Origin: Sepiola atlantica
Lineage: Eukaryota > Mollusca > Cephalopoda > Sepiida > Sepiolidae
NCBI GenBank assembly: GCA_963556195.1
Contig: OY744531.1
Span: forward strand, 45,479,200-45,543,199
Length of the DNA stretch: 64,000 nt
Direction of reading: 5' to 3'
This document shows, one piece after another, positions 35,701 through 47,336 of this stretch (position 1 is its first letter; each line of letters opens with the position of its first letter). Made by a program: the position numbers and the translations under genes. The notes under the pieces are model-generated. The model was not told the DNA's origin. It saw only the letters and a program-made list of their open reading frames with translations, and made no database searches.

Positions 35701-36220
35701 GAGTGTATTATGTAGCTGACTCTTATCAGCTATACAATCTGCCTGTATTTAAAAATATATCCATACTGCACCGATCAGGAAATTTTGATTTTTTTGTGTT
35801 ACATGCAAAGCACATGTGTTTTATTATTTTAATAAAAAATGTAACCAAACTTTGACATAATTAACTTAAATTTAACTCTTCCTAATAGTTTACCTTTTCT
35901 AATTGTCAGCACCATTTTTTGCATTTCTTTCAAGTGACAAATAATTTCTTTTTTAATTTCAAAATTTTCCCATAAATTTCCAACTTCATTTGAAAAAGAT
36001 AATTTTAAAAGTTAGTTATAAAGTGATCAAGTTTAGTGATTAAGTCACTAAATCTTTGAATCACTAAGTCAAGTCACACATCAAGTGTGATTAAGTGTAC
36101 ATTTAATTCTTCAAATCTCAATTCCAGCTTCAATATTTTAAGAGTTAATTCCACTTGTCCTGCACTTTTCCAGTTTATATTTAAGAATATTAATACACAT
36201 GCGGCTGTATTCTTCACTCT
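32790..36220. other. 3.4 kb of very AT-rich sequence without recognisable gene or repeat array
   Basis: No open frame reaches 60 codons and no tandem array is obvious. The one structured item is the 25-bp inverted repeat GAAAACCATCTG/CAGATGGTTTTC at 34411-34435, with a single-base centre. Confidence 0.6.
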
Positions 36221-36222
36221 TT

Positions 36223-36225
36223 TAG

Positions 36226-36308
<83 letters not shown>

Positions 36309-36325
36309 CCCCCCTCTCTCTCTAT

Positions 36326-36374
<49 letters not shown>
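36223..36374. repeat. Microsatellite (CTAT)n, CT, (AT)n
   Basis: About 20 CTAT tetranucleotides (36225-36308), a short CT run, then AT dinucleotides. Confidence 0.97.
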
Positions 36375-36376
<2 letters not shown>

Positions 36377-36506
36377 AAAACATATAGTCCATGTAAGTGT
36401 ACTCTACATAGTAAAATCAAGTTAATCCTTATTAGTTTCTATAGAAGAACCCCAATTATAAATAGAGCTGTTTATTAGATATAAAACCTTTCATTTATAC
36501 AAACAC

Positions 36507-36536
36507 TAGCGGGGCTACCCGGCGTTGCTCGGGGTC
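36507..36536. repeat. Dispersed GGGCTACCCGGCG hairpin repeat
   Basis: ACTAGCGGGGCTACCCGGCG matches 12719-12760 in sequence and in lying downstream of an (AT)n tract. Family unknown. Confidence 0.5.
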
Positions 36537-36774
36537 ATAAAAACATATAATTGAAGAGAAATCGCGTGTGTAACATCTTTATATTCAAACTTCTATTTCC
36601 CCCCTCCTCTATAGCCGTCTCTTTATCTTTCTACCTTTCTCTTCCCTGGTCGCCCCATTTCACCGCTACTTTCTCATTTTGCATTTTGCGAAAGCTGCTT
36701 CTTCCCCACCATTTCTCCTACGTTTTCCAGGGCAATAGTATGACATATTTCTATAAAAAGTACCACCTCTATCT

Positions 36775-37062
36775 GCGCTTTCTATATAGGTACTTATCTC
36801 CGCTCCGGTATTCATACTATATACGTATGTATCGCCACAATGGTGCGCAGACTATATACGTACCTACTGTCGCCCCAGTGCACATACTATATACGTACCT
36901 ATTGCCGCCCCGGTGCATATACTATAAAAGTACCTATTGCCGCCCCGGTATGCATGCTATATACGTACCTATCGCTGCCCCAGTGTGAATGATACTTACG
37001 TACCTATCGCAGCCCAAGTGCGAATGCGAAATACGCATCTATCACCGGCCCAGTGCAAATAC
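36775..37062. repeat. Minisatellite of roughly 41-bp units (TACGTACCTATCGCCGCCCC type)
   Basis: About seven imperfect units of ACTATATACGTACCTATTGC followed by CGCCCCGGTGCATA. It passes directly into the CGCAGAAGC minisatellite. Confidence 0.85.
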
Positions 37063-37925
37063 TATACCGCAGAAGCCTCGTGGTCCTATACCGCAGAAGC
37101 ACCCAACCCCTGGTTGCTATACCGCAGAAGCATCGTAATTCTATACTGCAGAAGCACCCCTCTGGGTGCCATACCGCAGAAGCAACCCCCTGGGTGCCAT
37201 ACTGCAGAAGCACCCCCAGGGTGCCATACCACAGAAGCAGCCTCCTGGTTGCCATACCGCAGAAGCCTCAGGTTCCTATTCTGCAAAAACACCCCCCGAG
37301 TGCCATACAAAAAGAAGCACCCCCTCCCCCCCGTTGCTATACCAGAGAAACCCCCCCTCCCCCGGTTGCTATACTGCAGAAGCCCTGTGGTCCTATACTG
37401 AGGAAGCACCCCCACCAGGTGCTATACCGCATAAACCTCGTGGTCCTATACCGCAGAAGCACCCTACCTTTAGCTGCTATACCGCAGAAGCTTCAAGTTC
37501 CTATACTGCAGAAGCAACCCCCCGGGTGCTATACCATAGAAGCACACCCCTATACCGCAGAAGAACCCCCTGGGTGCCATACCGCTGAAGCCTCAGTCTC
37601 CTATACCGCAGAAGCACCACCCTCCGGTTGCTATACCACAGAAGTACCCACCAGTTGCTATACTGCAGAAGCAACCCCCCCCCGGTTTCTATACCACAGA
37701 AGCACCCCCCGGGTGGCATACCGCAGAAGCACACCCTGGGTGCCATACCGCAAATACCTCAGGTTTCTATACCGCAGAAGCACCCCTCCCCCGCCTGCCA
37801 TACTGCAGAAGCCTCAAGTTCCTATACCGCAGAAGAACTCCTCTGGTCCCCTACCGCAGAAGCCGCAGGTTCCTATACCGCAGAAGCACTCCCCAGGTTC
37901 AATACCGCAGAAGCTACTACTGAAA
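37063..37925. repeat. Minisatellite of roughly 30-45 bp units (TACCGCAGAAGCACCCCC type), block 1
   Basis: About two dozen units share CTATACCGCAGAAGC followed by a C-rich run and GGGTGCCATA or GGTTCCTATA. It is open in several frames (up to 291 codons, Pro/Arg/Ser-rich) because the unit lacks stops; I regard those frames as non-genic. Confidence 0.9.
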
Positions 37926-39099
37926 TAACCCTTACTGCCCCCCACTCGTTTTCATCTGCAAAATAGTCAAAAAAGGAAAGAAGATGGTGTTAAAATATTT
38001 TCCAAACCTATCACTACAGTAGCTCTATCTACGATATTGCGCACTTTTCTCCCAGACAACGCCGAGTACTTTGAAAATAAAGGAGGCCTCCTGAGCACTA
38101 CTGAAATCACTTAGGTAATCTCCCTCCTTTTTATCTGCAAAATAGTCCAAAGGGAAACGAAGATGGTGTTAAAATATTTTCCAAACATATCACTACAGTA
38201 GCTCTATCTAGGATATTGAGCACTTTTCTCCCGGACAACGTCAAATACTTTGAAAATCAAGGAAGCCTCCTGAGCACTACTGAAATCACTTAGGAATCCT
38301 CCCTTCTTTTTTATCTGCAAAATAGTCCAAAGAGTAACGAAGATGGTGTTAAAATATTTACCAAACCTATCACTACAGTAGCTCTATCTAGGATATTCAG
38401 CACTTTTCTCCCGGACAACGCCGAGTAATTTAAAAATCAAGGGGCCTCCTGAGGACTACTGAAATTACTCTTATCGATTTCCCCTATCCTTTTCAGCGTA
38501 GATACTGTTAAAATATTATCCAAACCTATCACTACGGTAGCTCTATCTAGGACATTGAGCACTTTTCTCCCGGACAACGCCGAGTCATTTGAAAATCAAG
38601 GAAGCCTCCTGAGAACTACTGAAATCATTTAGGTATCCTCCCTTCTTTTTCATCTGCAAAATAGTCCAAAGGGGAACAAAGATAGCGTTAAAATATTTTC
38701 CAAACCTGTCACTACAGTAGCGCTATCTAGGATATTGTACACTTTTCTCCCGGACAACGCCGAATACTTTGAAAATCAAGGAGGCCTCCTGAGCACTACG
38801 TAAATCACTCTTATCGATTCCATATCCTTTTCAGCGTAGATGCTGTTAAAATATTATCCAACCCTATCACTATAGTAGCTCTATCTAGGACATTGAGCAC
38901 TTTTATCCCGGACAATGTAGAGTACTTTGACAATTAAGAAAGCCTCCTGAGCACTACTAAAATCACTTAGGTATCCTCCCTCCTTTTCATCTGCAAAATA
39001 TTCCAAAGTGGAACGAAGATGGCGTTAAAATATTTTCAAAACCTATCACTACAGTAGCTCTATCTAGGATATTGAGCACTTGTCTCCTGGACAACGCCG
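37926..39099. repeat. Satellite of about 180-bp units, first block
   Basis: About six units containing AAAATATTTTCCAAACCTAT, CTATCTAGGATATTGAGCAC, CTCCCGGACAACGCCGAGTA and AGGAGGCCTCCTGAGCACTA. Some units are a shorter variant with TTTTCAGCGTAGATGCTG. The block ends where the CGCAGAAGC minisatellite resumes. Confidence 0.92.
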
Positions 39100-39530
39100 A
39101 ACAGCCTTGTGATTCTATACCGCAGAAGCACCCGCCGTAAGTGCCATACGGCAGAAGCACCCCCTGGGTGCCATACCACCTCATGGTTCCCTATTGCAGA
39201 ACCACCCTCCGGTTGATATACCACAGAAGTAGCCCCCTGGTTGCTATATTGCAGAAGAACCCCCCTGGTTTCTATACCACAGAAGCACCCCTCGGGTGCC
39301 ATACCGCAGAAGCACTCCCCGGGTGCCATAGTGCAGAAACCCGAGGTTCCTATATCGCAGAAGCACCCCCCCCCCCAGTTTCTATACCGCAATAGCACCC
39401 CTGATGCCATACCGCAGAAGCCTCAAGCTTCTATCCCGCAGAAGCACTCCCCTGGTGCCATACTGCAGAAGCCTCAGGTTCCTATACCGCAGAAGACCTC
39501 CCCGAGTGCAATACCGCAGAAGTCACTCTT
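39100..39530. repeat. Minisatellite (CGCAGAAGC type), block 2, embedded in the 180-bp satellite
   Basis: About eleven units like those at 37063-37925, joined at both sides to 180-bp satellite sequence. Confidence 0.9.
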
Positions 39531-42500
39531 ACTGACCCCTTCTCCTTTTCATCTGCAAAATAGATTCTGTTAAAATATTATCCAAACCTATCACTACAGT
39601 AACTCTATCTAGGACATTGAGCAATTTTCTCCCGGACAACGCCGAGTAATTTGAAAATCAAGGAGGCCTCCTGAGCACTACTGAAATCACTCTTATGGAT
39701 TCCCCCATCCTTTTAAGCGTAGATGCTGTTAAAATATTATCCAAACCTATCACTACAGTAGCTCTATCTAGGACATTGAGCAATTTTCTCCCAAACAACT
39801 CCGAGTACTTTTAAAATCAAAGAGGCCTCCTGAGCACTACTGAATTCCTTTAGGTATCCTGTCTCCTTCTGATCTGCCAAATAGTCCAAAGTGGAACAGA
39901 AGATGGCGTTAAAATATTTTCCAAACCTATCACTACAGTAGCTCTATCTAGGACATTGAGCACTTTTCTCCCGGACAACGCCGAGTACTTTGATAATCAA
40001 GGAAGCCTCCTGAGCACTACTGAAATTACTTAGGTATCCACCCTTCTTTTCATCTGCCAAATAGTCCAAAGGGGAATGAAGATGGCATTTAAAAAAATTT
40101 CAAAACCTATCACTACAGTAGCTCTATTATGGATATTGAGCACTTTTCTTCCGGACAACGCTGAGTACTTTGAAAATCAAGAAAGCGTCCTGAGCACGAC
40201 TGAAATCACTCTTATCGATGATCCCATCCTTTTCAGCGTAGATGCTTTTAAAATATTATCCAAACCTGTCACTACAGTAACTCTATCTAGGACATTGAGA
40301 AATTTTCTCCCGGACAACGCCGAGTTCTTTGAAAATCAAAGAGGCCTCCTGAGCACTACTGAAATTACATCGATTTCCCCATCCTTTTCAGCGTAGATGC
40401 TGTTAAAATATCATCAAAACCTATCACTACAGTAACTCTATCTAGGACATTGAGCACTTTTCTCCCGGACAACGCCAAGTAATTTGAAAATCAAGGAGGC
40501 CTCCTGAGCACTACTGAAATTACTTAGGTATCCTCCCTCCTTTTTATCTGCAAAATAGTCCAAAGGGTAACGAAGAGGGCGTTAAAATATTTTCCAAACC
40601 TATCACTACAGTAGCTCTATCTAGGATATTGAGCACTTTTCTCCCGGACAACGCCGAGTACTTTTAAAATCAAGGAGGCCTCCTGAGCACTACTGAAATT
40701 ACTTAGGTATCCTCCCTCCTTTTTATCTGCAAAATAGTCCAAAGGGTAACGAAGAGGGCGTTAAAATATTTTCCAAACCTATCACTACAGTAGCTCTATC
40801 TAGGATATTGAGCACTTTTCTCCCGGACAACGCCGAGTACTTTAAAAATCAAGGAGGCCTCCTGAGCACTACTGAAATTACTTAGGTATCCTCCATCCTT
40901 TTCATCTGCAAAATAGTCCAAAGGGGAACGAAGATGGCGTTAAAATATTTTCAAAACCTATCACAACAGTAGCTCTATCTAGGATATTGAGCACTTTTCT
41001 CCCGGACAACGCCGAGTACTTTGAAAATCAAGGAGGTCTACTGAGCACTACGTAAATTACTTAGGTATCCTCCCTCCTTTTCATCTGCAAAATAGTCCAA
41101 AGGGGAACGAAGATGGTGTTAAAATATTTTCAAAACCTATCACTACAGTAGCTCTATCTAGGATATTAAGCACTTTTCTCCCGGACAACGGCGAGTACTT
41201 TAAAAATCAAGGAGGCCTCCTGAGCACTACTGAAATTACTTAGGTATCCTCCCTCCTTTTCATCTGCAAAATAGTCCAAAGGGGAACGAAGATGGCGTTA
41301 AAATATTTTCCAAACCTATCACTACAGTAGCTCTATCTAGGACATTGAGCACTTTTCTCTCGAACAACACCGAGTACTTTAAAAATCAAGAGGGCCCTCT
41401 GAGCACTACTGAAATAACTTAGGTATTCTCCCTCCTTTTCATCTGCAAAATAGTCCAAAGCGGATAAAGATGGCGTTAAAATATTTTCCAAACCTATCAC
41501 TACAGTAGCTCTATCTAGGATATTGAGCACTTTTCTCCCGGACAACGCCGAGTACTTTGAAAATCAAGGAGGCCTCCTGAGCACTACTGAAATTACTTAG
41601 GTATCCTCCCTCCTTTTTATCTGCAAAATAGTCCAAAGGGCAACGAAGATGGCGTTAAAATATTTTCCAAACCTATGACTACAGTAGCTCTATCTAGGAT
41701 ATCGAGCACTTTTCTCCCGGACAACGCCGAGTACTTTGAAAATCAAGGAGGCCTCCTGAGCACTACGTAAATTACTTAGGTATCCTCCCTCGTTTTTATC
41801 TGCAAAATAGCCCAAAGGGTAACGAAGATGGCGTTAAAATATTTTCCAAACCTATCACTAAAGTAGCTCTATCTAGGATATTGAGCACCTTTCTCCCGGA
41901 CAACGCCGAATACTTTGAAAATCAAGGAGGCCTCCTGAGCACTACTGAAATTACTTAGGTATCCTCCCTCCTTTTCATCTGCAAAATAGTCCAAAGGGGA
42001 ACGAAGATGGCGTTAAAATATTTTCCAAACCTATCACTACAGTAGCTCTATCTAGGATATTAAGCACTTTTCTCCCAGACAACGCCGAGTACTTTGAAAA
42101 TCAAGGAGGCCTCCTGAGCACTACTGAAATTACTTAGGTATTCTCCCTCCTTTTTATCTGCAAAATAGTCCAAAGGGGATCAAAGATGGCGTTAAAATAT
42201 TTTCCAAACCTATCACTACAGTAGCTCTATCTAGGACATTGAGCACTTTTCTCCCGGACAACGCCGAGTACTTTAAAAATCAAGGAGGTCTCCTGAGCAC
42301 TACTGAAATCACTTAGGTATCCTCCCTCCTTTTCATCTGCAAAATAGTCCAAAGGGGAACGAAGATGGCGTTAAAATATTTTCCAAACCTATCACTACAG
42401 TAGCTCTATCTAGGACATTGAGCACTTGTCTCCCGGACAACGCCGAGTACTTTGAAAATCAAGGAGGTCTACTGAGCACTACGTAAATTACTTAGGTATC

Positions 42501-43449
42501 CTCCCTCCTCATCATCTGCAAAATAGTCCAAAGGGGAACGAAGATGGCGTTAAAATATTTTCCAAACCTATCACTACAGTAGCTCTATCTAGGATATTGA
42601 GCACTTTTCTCCCGGACAACGCCGAGTACTTTGAAAATCAGGGAGGCCTCCTGAGCACTACGTAAATTACTTAGGTATCCTCCCTCCTTTTCATCTGCAA
42701 AATAGTCCAAAGGGGAACGAAGATGGCGTTAAAATATTTTCCAAACCTATCACTACAGTAGCTCTATCTAGGATATTGAGCACTTTTCTCCCGGACAACG
42801 CCGAGTACTTTTAAAATCAAGGAGGCCCTCTGAGCACTACTGAAATAACTTAGGTATCCTCCCTCGTTTTTATCTGCAAAATAGTCCAAAGGGGAACGAA
42901 GATGGCGTTAAAATATTTTCCAAACCTATCACTACAGTAGCTCTATCTATCTAGGATATTGAGCACTTTTCTCCCGGACAACGCCGAGTACTTTGAAAAT
43001 CAAGGAGGCCTCCTGAGCACTACGTAAATTACTTAGGTATCCTCCCTCCTTTTCATCTGCAAAATAGTCCAAAGGGGAACGAAGATGGCGTTAAAATATT
43101 TTCCAAACCTATCACTACAGTAGCTCTATCTAGGATATTGAGCACTTTTCTCCCGGACAACGCCGAGTACTTTTAAAATCAAGGAGGCCCTCTGAGCACT
43201 ACTTAAATAACTTAGGTATCCTCCCTCGTTTTTATCTGCAAAATAGTCCAAAGGGGAACGAAGATGGCGTTAAAATATTTTCCAAACCTATCACTACAGT
43301 AGCTCTATCTATCTAGGATATTGAGCACTTTTCTCCCGGACAACGCCGAGTACTTTGAAAATCAAGGAGGCCTCATGAGCACTACTGAAATTACTTAGGT
43401 ATCCTCCCTCCTTTTCATCTGCAAAATAGTCCAAAGGGGAACGAAGATG
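39531..43449. repeat. Satellite of about 180-bp units, main block (about 22 units)
   Basis: The period is 179-180 bp over most of the block (for example anchors at 42031, 42210, 42389 and 42568). Each unit contains the palindrome AGGAGGCCTCCT. Near the right end, units alternate between forms (with CTATCTATCTAGG and GAGCACTACGTAAA, versus GGCCCTCTGAGCACTAC), giving a local 360-bp repeat. The 110-codon or shorter open frames in it are not genes. The array breaks off abruptly at 43449. Confidence 0.95.
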
Positions 43450-43824
43450 TGAATTTTACATAAGAATACGCTTTTATATGTTATGTATATTCTCTAACCT
43501 TGTTTTAAAAACCTAAATTGTGTTTTTAAACGTGAGTTATCGCTCTTCCTTAGCTATTCTCTAACAAATAAATTCAAGTTGGACTTGTAAAGCTAGCGCC
43601 CGAGAAGGTTAGCAATCTGGCCATTAAAAATTGCCTGGGCCGCCCCGTCGGGATTCCCCTGGTAGAGGCGCCTCAGTAAGCAATAAACTTACTCCTCCCC
43701 AAAGAGGGGAGACAAAGCCTGGGAGTGTGGACCTCCTAGAACTGCACAGGACAGACCCATAGACCGGCGGAATGAAGCCCCGAAGGCCAAGACGATACCA
43801 GTCTATGGAGTGCAGTATCCATCG
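43450..43824 (-). mobile_element. Possible 5' end of a second U2-inserted element (minus strand)
   Basis: Reading leftwards from the minus-strand U2 head, U2 identity stops after the equivalent of U2 nt 45. GC-richer unique sequence follows (CGATGGATACTGCACTCC, GGTCTATGGGTCTGTCC, a CTCCCCTCTTTGGGGAG hairpin). The break is at the same U2 position as the 5' junction of the Keno-like LINE. Hence I infer a 5' UTR fragment of a related element, cut off near the satellite boundary. It has no coding frame. Confidence 0.35.
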
Positions 43825-43869
43825 GAACAGATACTACACCTTGATCTTAGCCAAAAGAAGTGAATTAAT
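43825..43869 (-). pseudogene. U2 snRNA 5' end (nt 1-45), divergent copy
   Basis: The minus strand contains TTTTGGCTAAGATCAAGGTG then TAGTATCTGTTC. This is the U2 5' domain with the GTAGTA branch-site recognition sequence, but with one extra G before GTGTAGT and a diverged stem-loop I start. The rest of U2 is absent, so it cannot make a functional snRNA. Confidence 0.75.
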
Positions 43870-44142
43870 GTAATTTTCGGTTAAAAAAAATGGCGTCTAA
43901 AAGCTATGTTGAATTAGAGAAAAACGGCCTGGGGGAGTCTAAAATTATTTTTTGATATTCAAAATTCATGTAATAAGTTGTTAAATAGTATTATACAATG
44001 TTTGTTGAAAGAAAATCATATTTATTATTACTTGTTAATTTATTAATGTAATTTAAACAGTGTATAAGTAGATAGACCGCTGTGCTGTCGTAGATTCGTT
44101 ATAAATACTGATAGAAATCTCTCGCAAAAATTTCAATTTCGG
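43870..44142. other. 273-bp spacer between divergent U2 heads
   Basis: AT-rich sequence separates the starts of the minus-strand (43869) and plus-strand (44143) U2-like sequences. If these descend from real U2 genes it would hold both promoters, but I cannot identify a proximal sequence element. Confidence 0.4.
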
Positions 44143-44188
44143 ATCCTTTCTCAGCCTTTTGGCTAAGATCAGAGTGTAGTATCTCGTC
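44143..44188 (+). pseudogene. U2 snRNA 5' end upstream of the Keno-like LINE
   Basis: ATCCTTTCTCAGCCTTTTGG then CTAAGATCAGAGTGTAGTAT matches U2 nt 1-45, with an extra base before GTGTAG and CTCGTC in place of CTGTTC. U2 identity ends at 44188, where the LINE 5' UTR begins. The 44148-44188 part is repeated at 51568-51608 with 3 mismatches in 41. Confidence 0.85.
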
Positions 44189-44330
44189 TTCCCAAAGACT
44201 AGGGATCCCGCTACCGGGCCCGTTGGCTAGGTTTAAAGCGTTTTCTTTGACCAAGCCCCCTTTTGGGGCTTTTGTCACTTTTTTCCTCCCCCTTTTGGGG
44301 ATTTTTTCTCTTTTTTATCTATGATCTTTG

Positions 44331-44466
44331 TAGTTCCTCCCCCGTTGGGGAGGCAGCTCCCACTTGGTTTTAGAGCTAATTTCTCACTTTTCTCTATCTA
44401 GTTCCTCCCCCGTTGGGGAGGCAGCTCCCAGTTGGTTTTAGAGCTAAGTTTCTTACTTTTCTCTTT
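44331..44466 (+). repeat. Two 68-bp direct repeats in the LINE 5' UTR
   Basis: TAGTTCCTCCCCCGTTGGGG then AGGCAGCTCCCA and TTGGTTTTAGAGCTAA occur at 44331-44398 and 44399-44466. Each contains a CCTCCCC/GGGGAGG hairpin. Tandem 5' UTR monomers often carry promoter activity in LINEs; that role here is inference. Confidence 0.85.
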
Positions 44467-44635
44467 CTTGTAGCCACTTTTTTGGCAATTAATATTAATT
44501 AATTCTTTTTTCAGAGTCTGACTGCTTGTCCCAACTTAAGCAGCCGGCAGGTTCGGGGAAGACTCACGTGCCTTTTGGCGACGGTCTCCCTGATTCCGAA
44601 TCGGCGGGTTGTGGTCGGCAGACAGACAGACACAG

Positions 44636-47336
44636 ATGGAGGCCACCTGGGTCTCAAAAGCCAGAGCTGTCTTGGCTAAAGACAGCGAGAGGGGTGTGGC
44701 CGCGAAGGGCACCCCTGTGATAGTGGGCAGCACGGACGTGTGCGCCCCAGTTGCGAGTTCGGGGAGTGTCGCGACGAGCGACACTCCGGTCGGTGGGGGG
44801 AGACACGTTCGAGTGCTCCCCAGGAGGTGTTGCCCCGCAGGGCACCTCTGGAGCTTTATTGGGGAGTGTCGTGCCGTGCGATACTCCAGTTCGGTCGGGG
44901 GGAGACACGCTCGAGTGCTCCCCAGGAGGTGTTGCCCCGCAGGGCACCTCTGGAGCTTTGTTGGGGAGTGTCGTGCCGTGCGACACTCCAGTCCGGTCGG
45001 GGGAAGACACGCTCGAGTGCTCCCAAGGAGGTGTTGCCCCGCAGGGCACCTCTGGAGCTTTGTTGGGGAGTGTCGTGCCGGGCGACACTCCAGTCCGGTC
45101 GGGGGATGGCACACCCGAGGGCTCCCAAATCTCTTCGGTTCTCGATTCGGGGATTACCACAGCCGGTGGCGCCCCAGTTTCAGGTTCCGTGACTGATAGC
45201 GACCCAGAATTGCTTTTCGGGGATTTCGAAGGGATCCCAAGAGTGGCCATTTCTCGTGAAGAGTTTTTTGCCCATTACGACAACGCTCCTTTTGAATACA
45301 ATCAAAGAGACAAACTAACCAGGAGCCATTCTCTAGATTTAGAGGTGGCTCAAAATGTAGGGTGCTCCTCGGATGATTCATCATCAGACGCTTCTGAGAG
45401 GGAAGTACACCAACGATCAAAACATAGAGGGAAAGAGAGGAGGGAGGCCTCTAAAACAACAAAAGAGGCATGGCCAGCACTAAGCAGCTCTGGGTCTCCA
45501 ATCCCTGCTGGTCAGAGGCCTCCAACGAAGACGGCTCCCAAGGCCCCCGGAAATTCAGCAGGATGGGGACCCCAGACTCAAAAGACCCCAGAGGAGTATC
45601 GTCAGCTCTTCAGGGAGAAATACGAGCCTTATACCGAGGGGAACAAAATCAAACTTGTTCCCGGTACCCTGGAGAGTCTGAGACTGCGTATAGTCTCATT
45701 GATAACGTTGGACGCCAAGTTTAACGGTCTGACTGGGGTCAAACAGGACATCATGTACAACTTGCTGGGTGACCTGAAGATCCCTGCTACGTACATCATG
45801 CGAAGATCCTACGCCATGTGGGACATTTTGCTCCCGACCAAGGAGGAGGCCGAGAAAGTGTCAATGAGTGACAGGACCTGGAGAAATATCCGAATAAAAC
45901 CGGAATACATGGCGCAAAGACGGACAACCGTTACAATTCTCGGCGTCCCATGCTGTATTGGTGCTGAACATTTGGGAGCGATCATGTCACAATATGGTGA
46001 CGTCGAGGCGGTTCTACCGGTCCGTGGCCCCCGGAACATCTTGACGGGGGAATTTAAATTCCAGATGAGGGTCACCCATGCAAACTTCCTGAAAATCCCT
46101 GCACAGCTGCAATGTGAGACCTGGTCCATGTCTATCATTGTGGAAGGACGAAGGCCACATTGTTGGCACTGCCAGACGCCGGGACATATGTCAAAGGACT
46201 GCCCTAAAAGGAAAACAGCAAAACCCCCGGCGGCTGTGCCAAAAACCCCTAAAGTGACGGAGAAGACGTCAAAACCCCCGGCGGCTGTGCCGAAAACATC
46301 CAAGGAGCCTGAGAAGACATCAGCGCCAGCACCAGAGGCAGCAGCAGCCGCTGAAGTGGAGACTCCCACAAGTGATGGTTTCCAGGTGGTTTCCAGAAAA
46401 GGGAAGAAACCAGCTTCCAACCCTAACCCGAACACACCATCGATGTCGGTAAAGAGGAAGCTCCCGGAAAACTCATCGGAGTCCGAGGAAGACAAAAAAA
46501 CAGAGGAGGAGAAGAGGGCCGTGGAGGGAGTCGAGAAGCAGAAGGAAAAAGAGAAGGACCCAAAGGCCAAGAAAGTTAAAGAAAACAAAGAGGAAGAAAA
46601 GAGGGAAGAAGAGGGGGAAAAAATGGACAGCCTTGACAGTGACATTGCCCGACCGCCCTCAGAATCGGTCGAGCAAACCCCCGCTCCCCTTTTGAATACC
46701 CCGGAAGAGAGTTTGGTGGCCGCAGCGGAAAAGACTACGGAGAAGACCGAACTCGCGGCACCTATTGTTGAGGAGCTGGAAGAAGCTCCCACCAAAGAGC
46801 AAAAACCTACTCCTCCACCGGTCGTCAGACAAGACAAGTCCAAAAAGTACCCTTTCAAGCCCGGCGAGAGGATATGCGAAGCGAACGCCTCGCAAGTCTA
46901 TTCCGACCTCAACGGGAGGCAAAAAAAGTACCTTCGACAGCTGGAGGCTTTTAGCCATGTAAGGGGTAAACGCGTCGACAATCCCCAAAGCTTCAAGGAA
47001 GCCCCTATGATCATCACCTTTGTTCGCCAAGATAAGGGCAGCAGGGCGAGGGCCCTTTGGAGAATGTTGGAGGCTGGCAAGGGGGCAATTCCCGGGATGA
47101 AGCTAATTGATGAGGAGCACCCGTCATTGACTAAATTAAATTTTAAATGTCCAGGGAGGGACCCCATTTATGTTCACCCCTCATTTTTTCGGGCATTAAA
47201 ACTTACTTTCCCCTTGGACGTGGGAGGTCTGGCAAGAGACGGACGTTTTTCGTCCGAACTGCTGACCGGCAGTCTCGGTCAGGCCTTCGGCGTCCTCACT
47301 CCCGAGGACTTTGGCCCCGTGTGTGACACTAGCTGA
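44636..47336 (+). CDS. LINE ORF1 (gag-like, CCHC zinc knuckle), probable 2-bp frameshift near the N-terminus
   Basis: The long open frame runs from just after the stop at 44721 to 47336 (861 codons from 44751) but has no early ATG. An ATG at 44636 opens MEATWVSKARAVLAK in another frame. The two frames join if the first of four tandem units (100 bp against 102 bp for the others, near 44785-44795) has lost 2 bp. The intact protein would then be about 900 residues. Features: 34-residue tandem repeats (GDTLECSPGGVAPQGTSGAL); an RRM-like region (TVTILGVPCCIGAEHLGAIM); one CCHC knuckle near residue 470 of the long frame (CWHCQTPGHMSKDC); a Lys/Glu/Pro-rich disordered part; and a conserved-looking C-terminal block (YPFKPGERI...FFRALKLTFPLD). 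It presumably binds element RNA. A sequencing error instead of a real deletion is possible. Confidence 0.8.
44761..45166 (+). repeat. 102-bp tandem repeat inside ORF1
   Basis: GGGGAGTGTCG marks unit starts at 44761, 44861, 44963 and 45065. Units are 102 bp (34 codons), except the first, which is 100 bp. Its length is a multiple of three, so copy number can change without breaking ORF1. Confidence 0.9.

Noticed and set aside
36225..36308. CRISPR-like regular repeats
   Set aside because: A plain CTAT tetranucleotide microsatellite in a eukaryotic sequence, with no spacers.
37053..37928. 291-codon plus-strand open frame and overlapping long frames
   Set aside because: They are open only because the roughly 40-bp CGCAGAAGC minisatellite unit lacks stops in several frames; no domain and no single preferred frame.
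44536..45250. Long antisense and alternative-frame ORFs over the LINE ORF1 N-terminus (up to 198 codons)
   Set aside because: These are shadows of the GC-rich 102-bp repeats in the real ORF1; the same repeats are open in several frames.
45809..46858. 349-codon minus-strand open frame
   Set aside because: Antisense of the Lys/Glu/Pro-rich part of ORF1; Ser/Phe/Leu-rich composition mirrors that bias.
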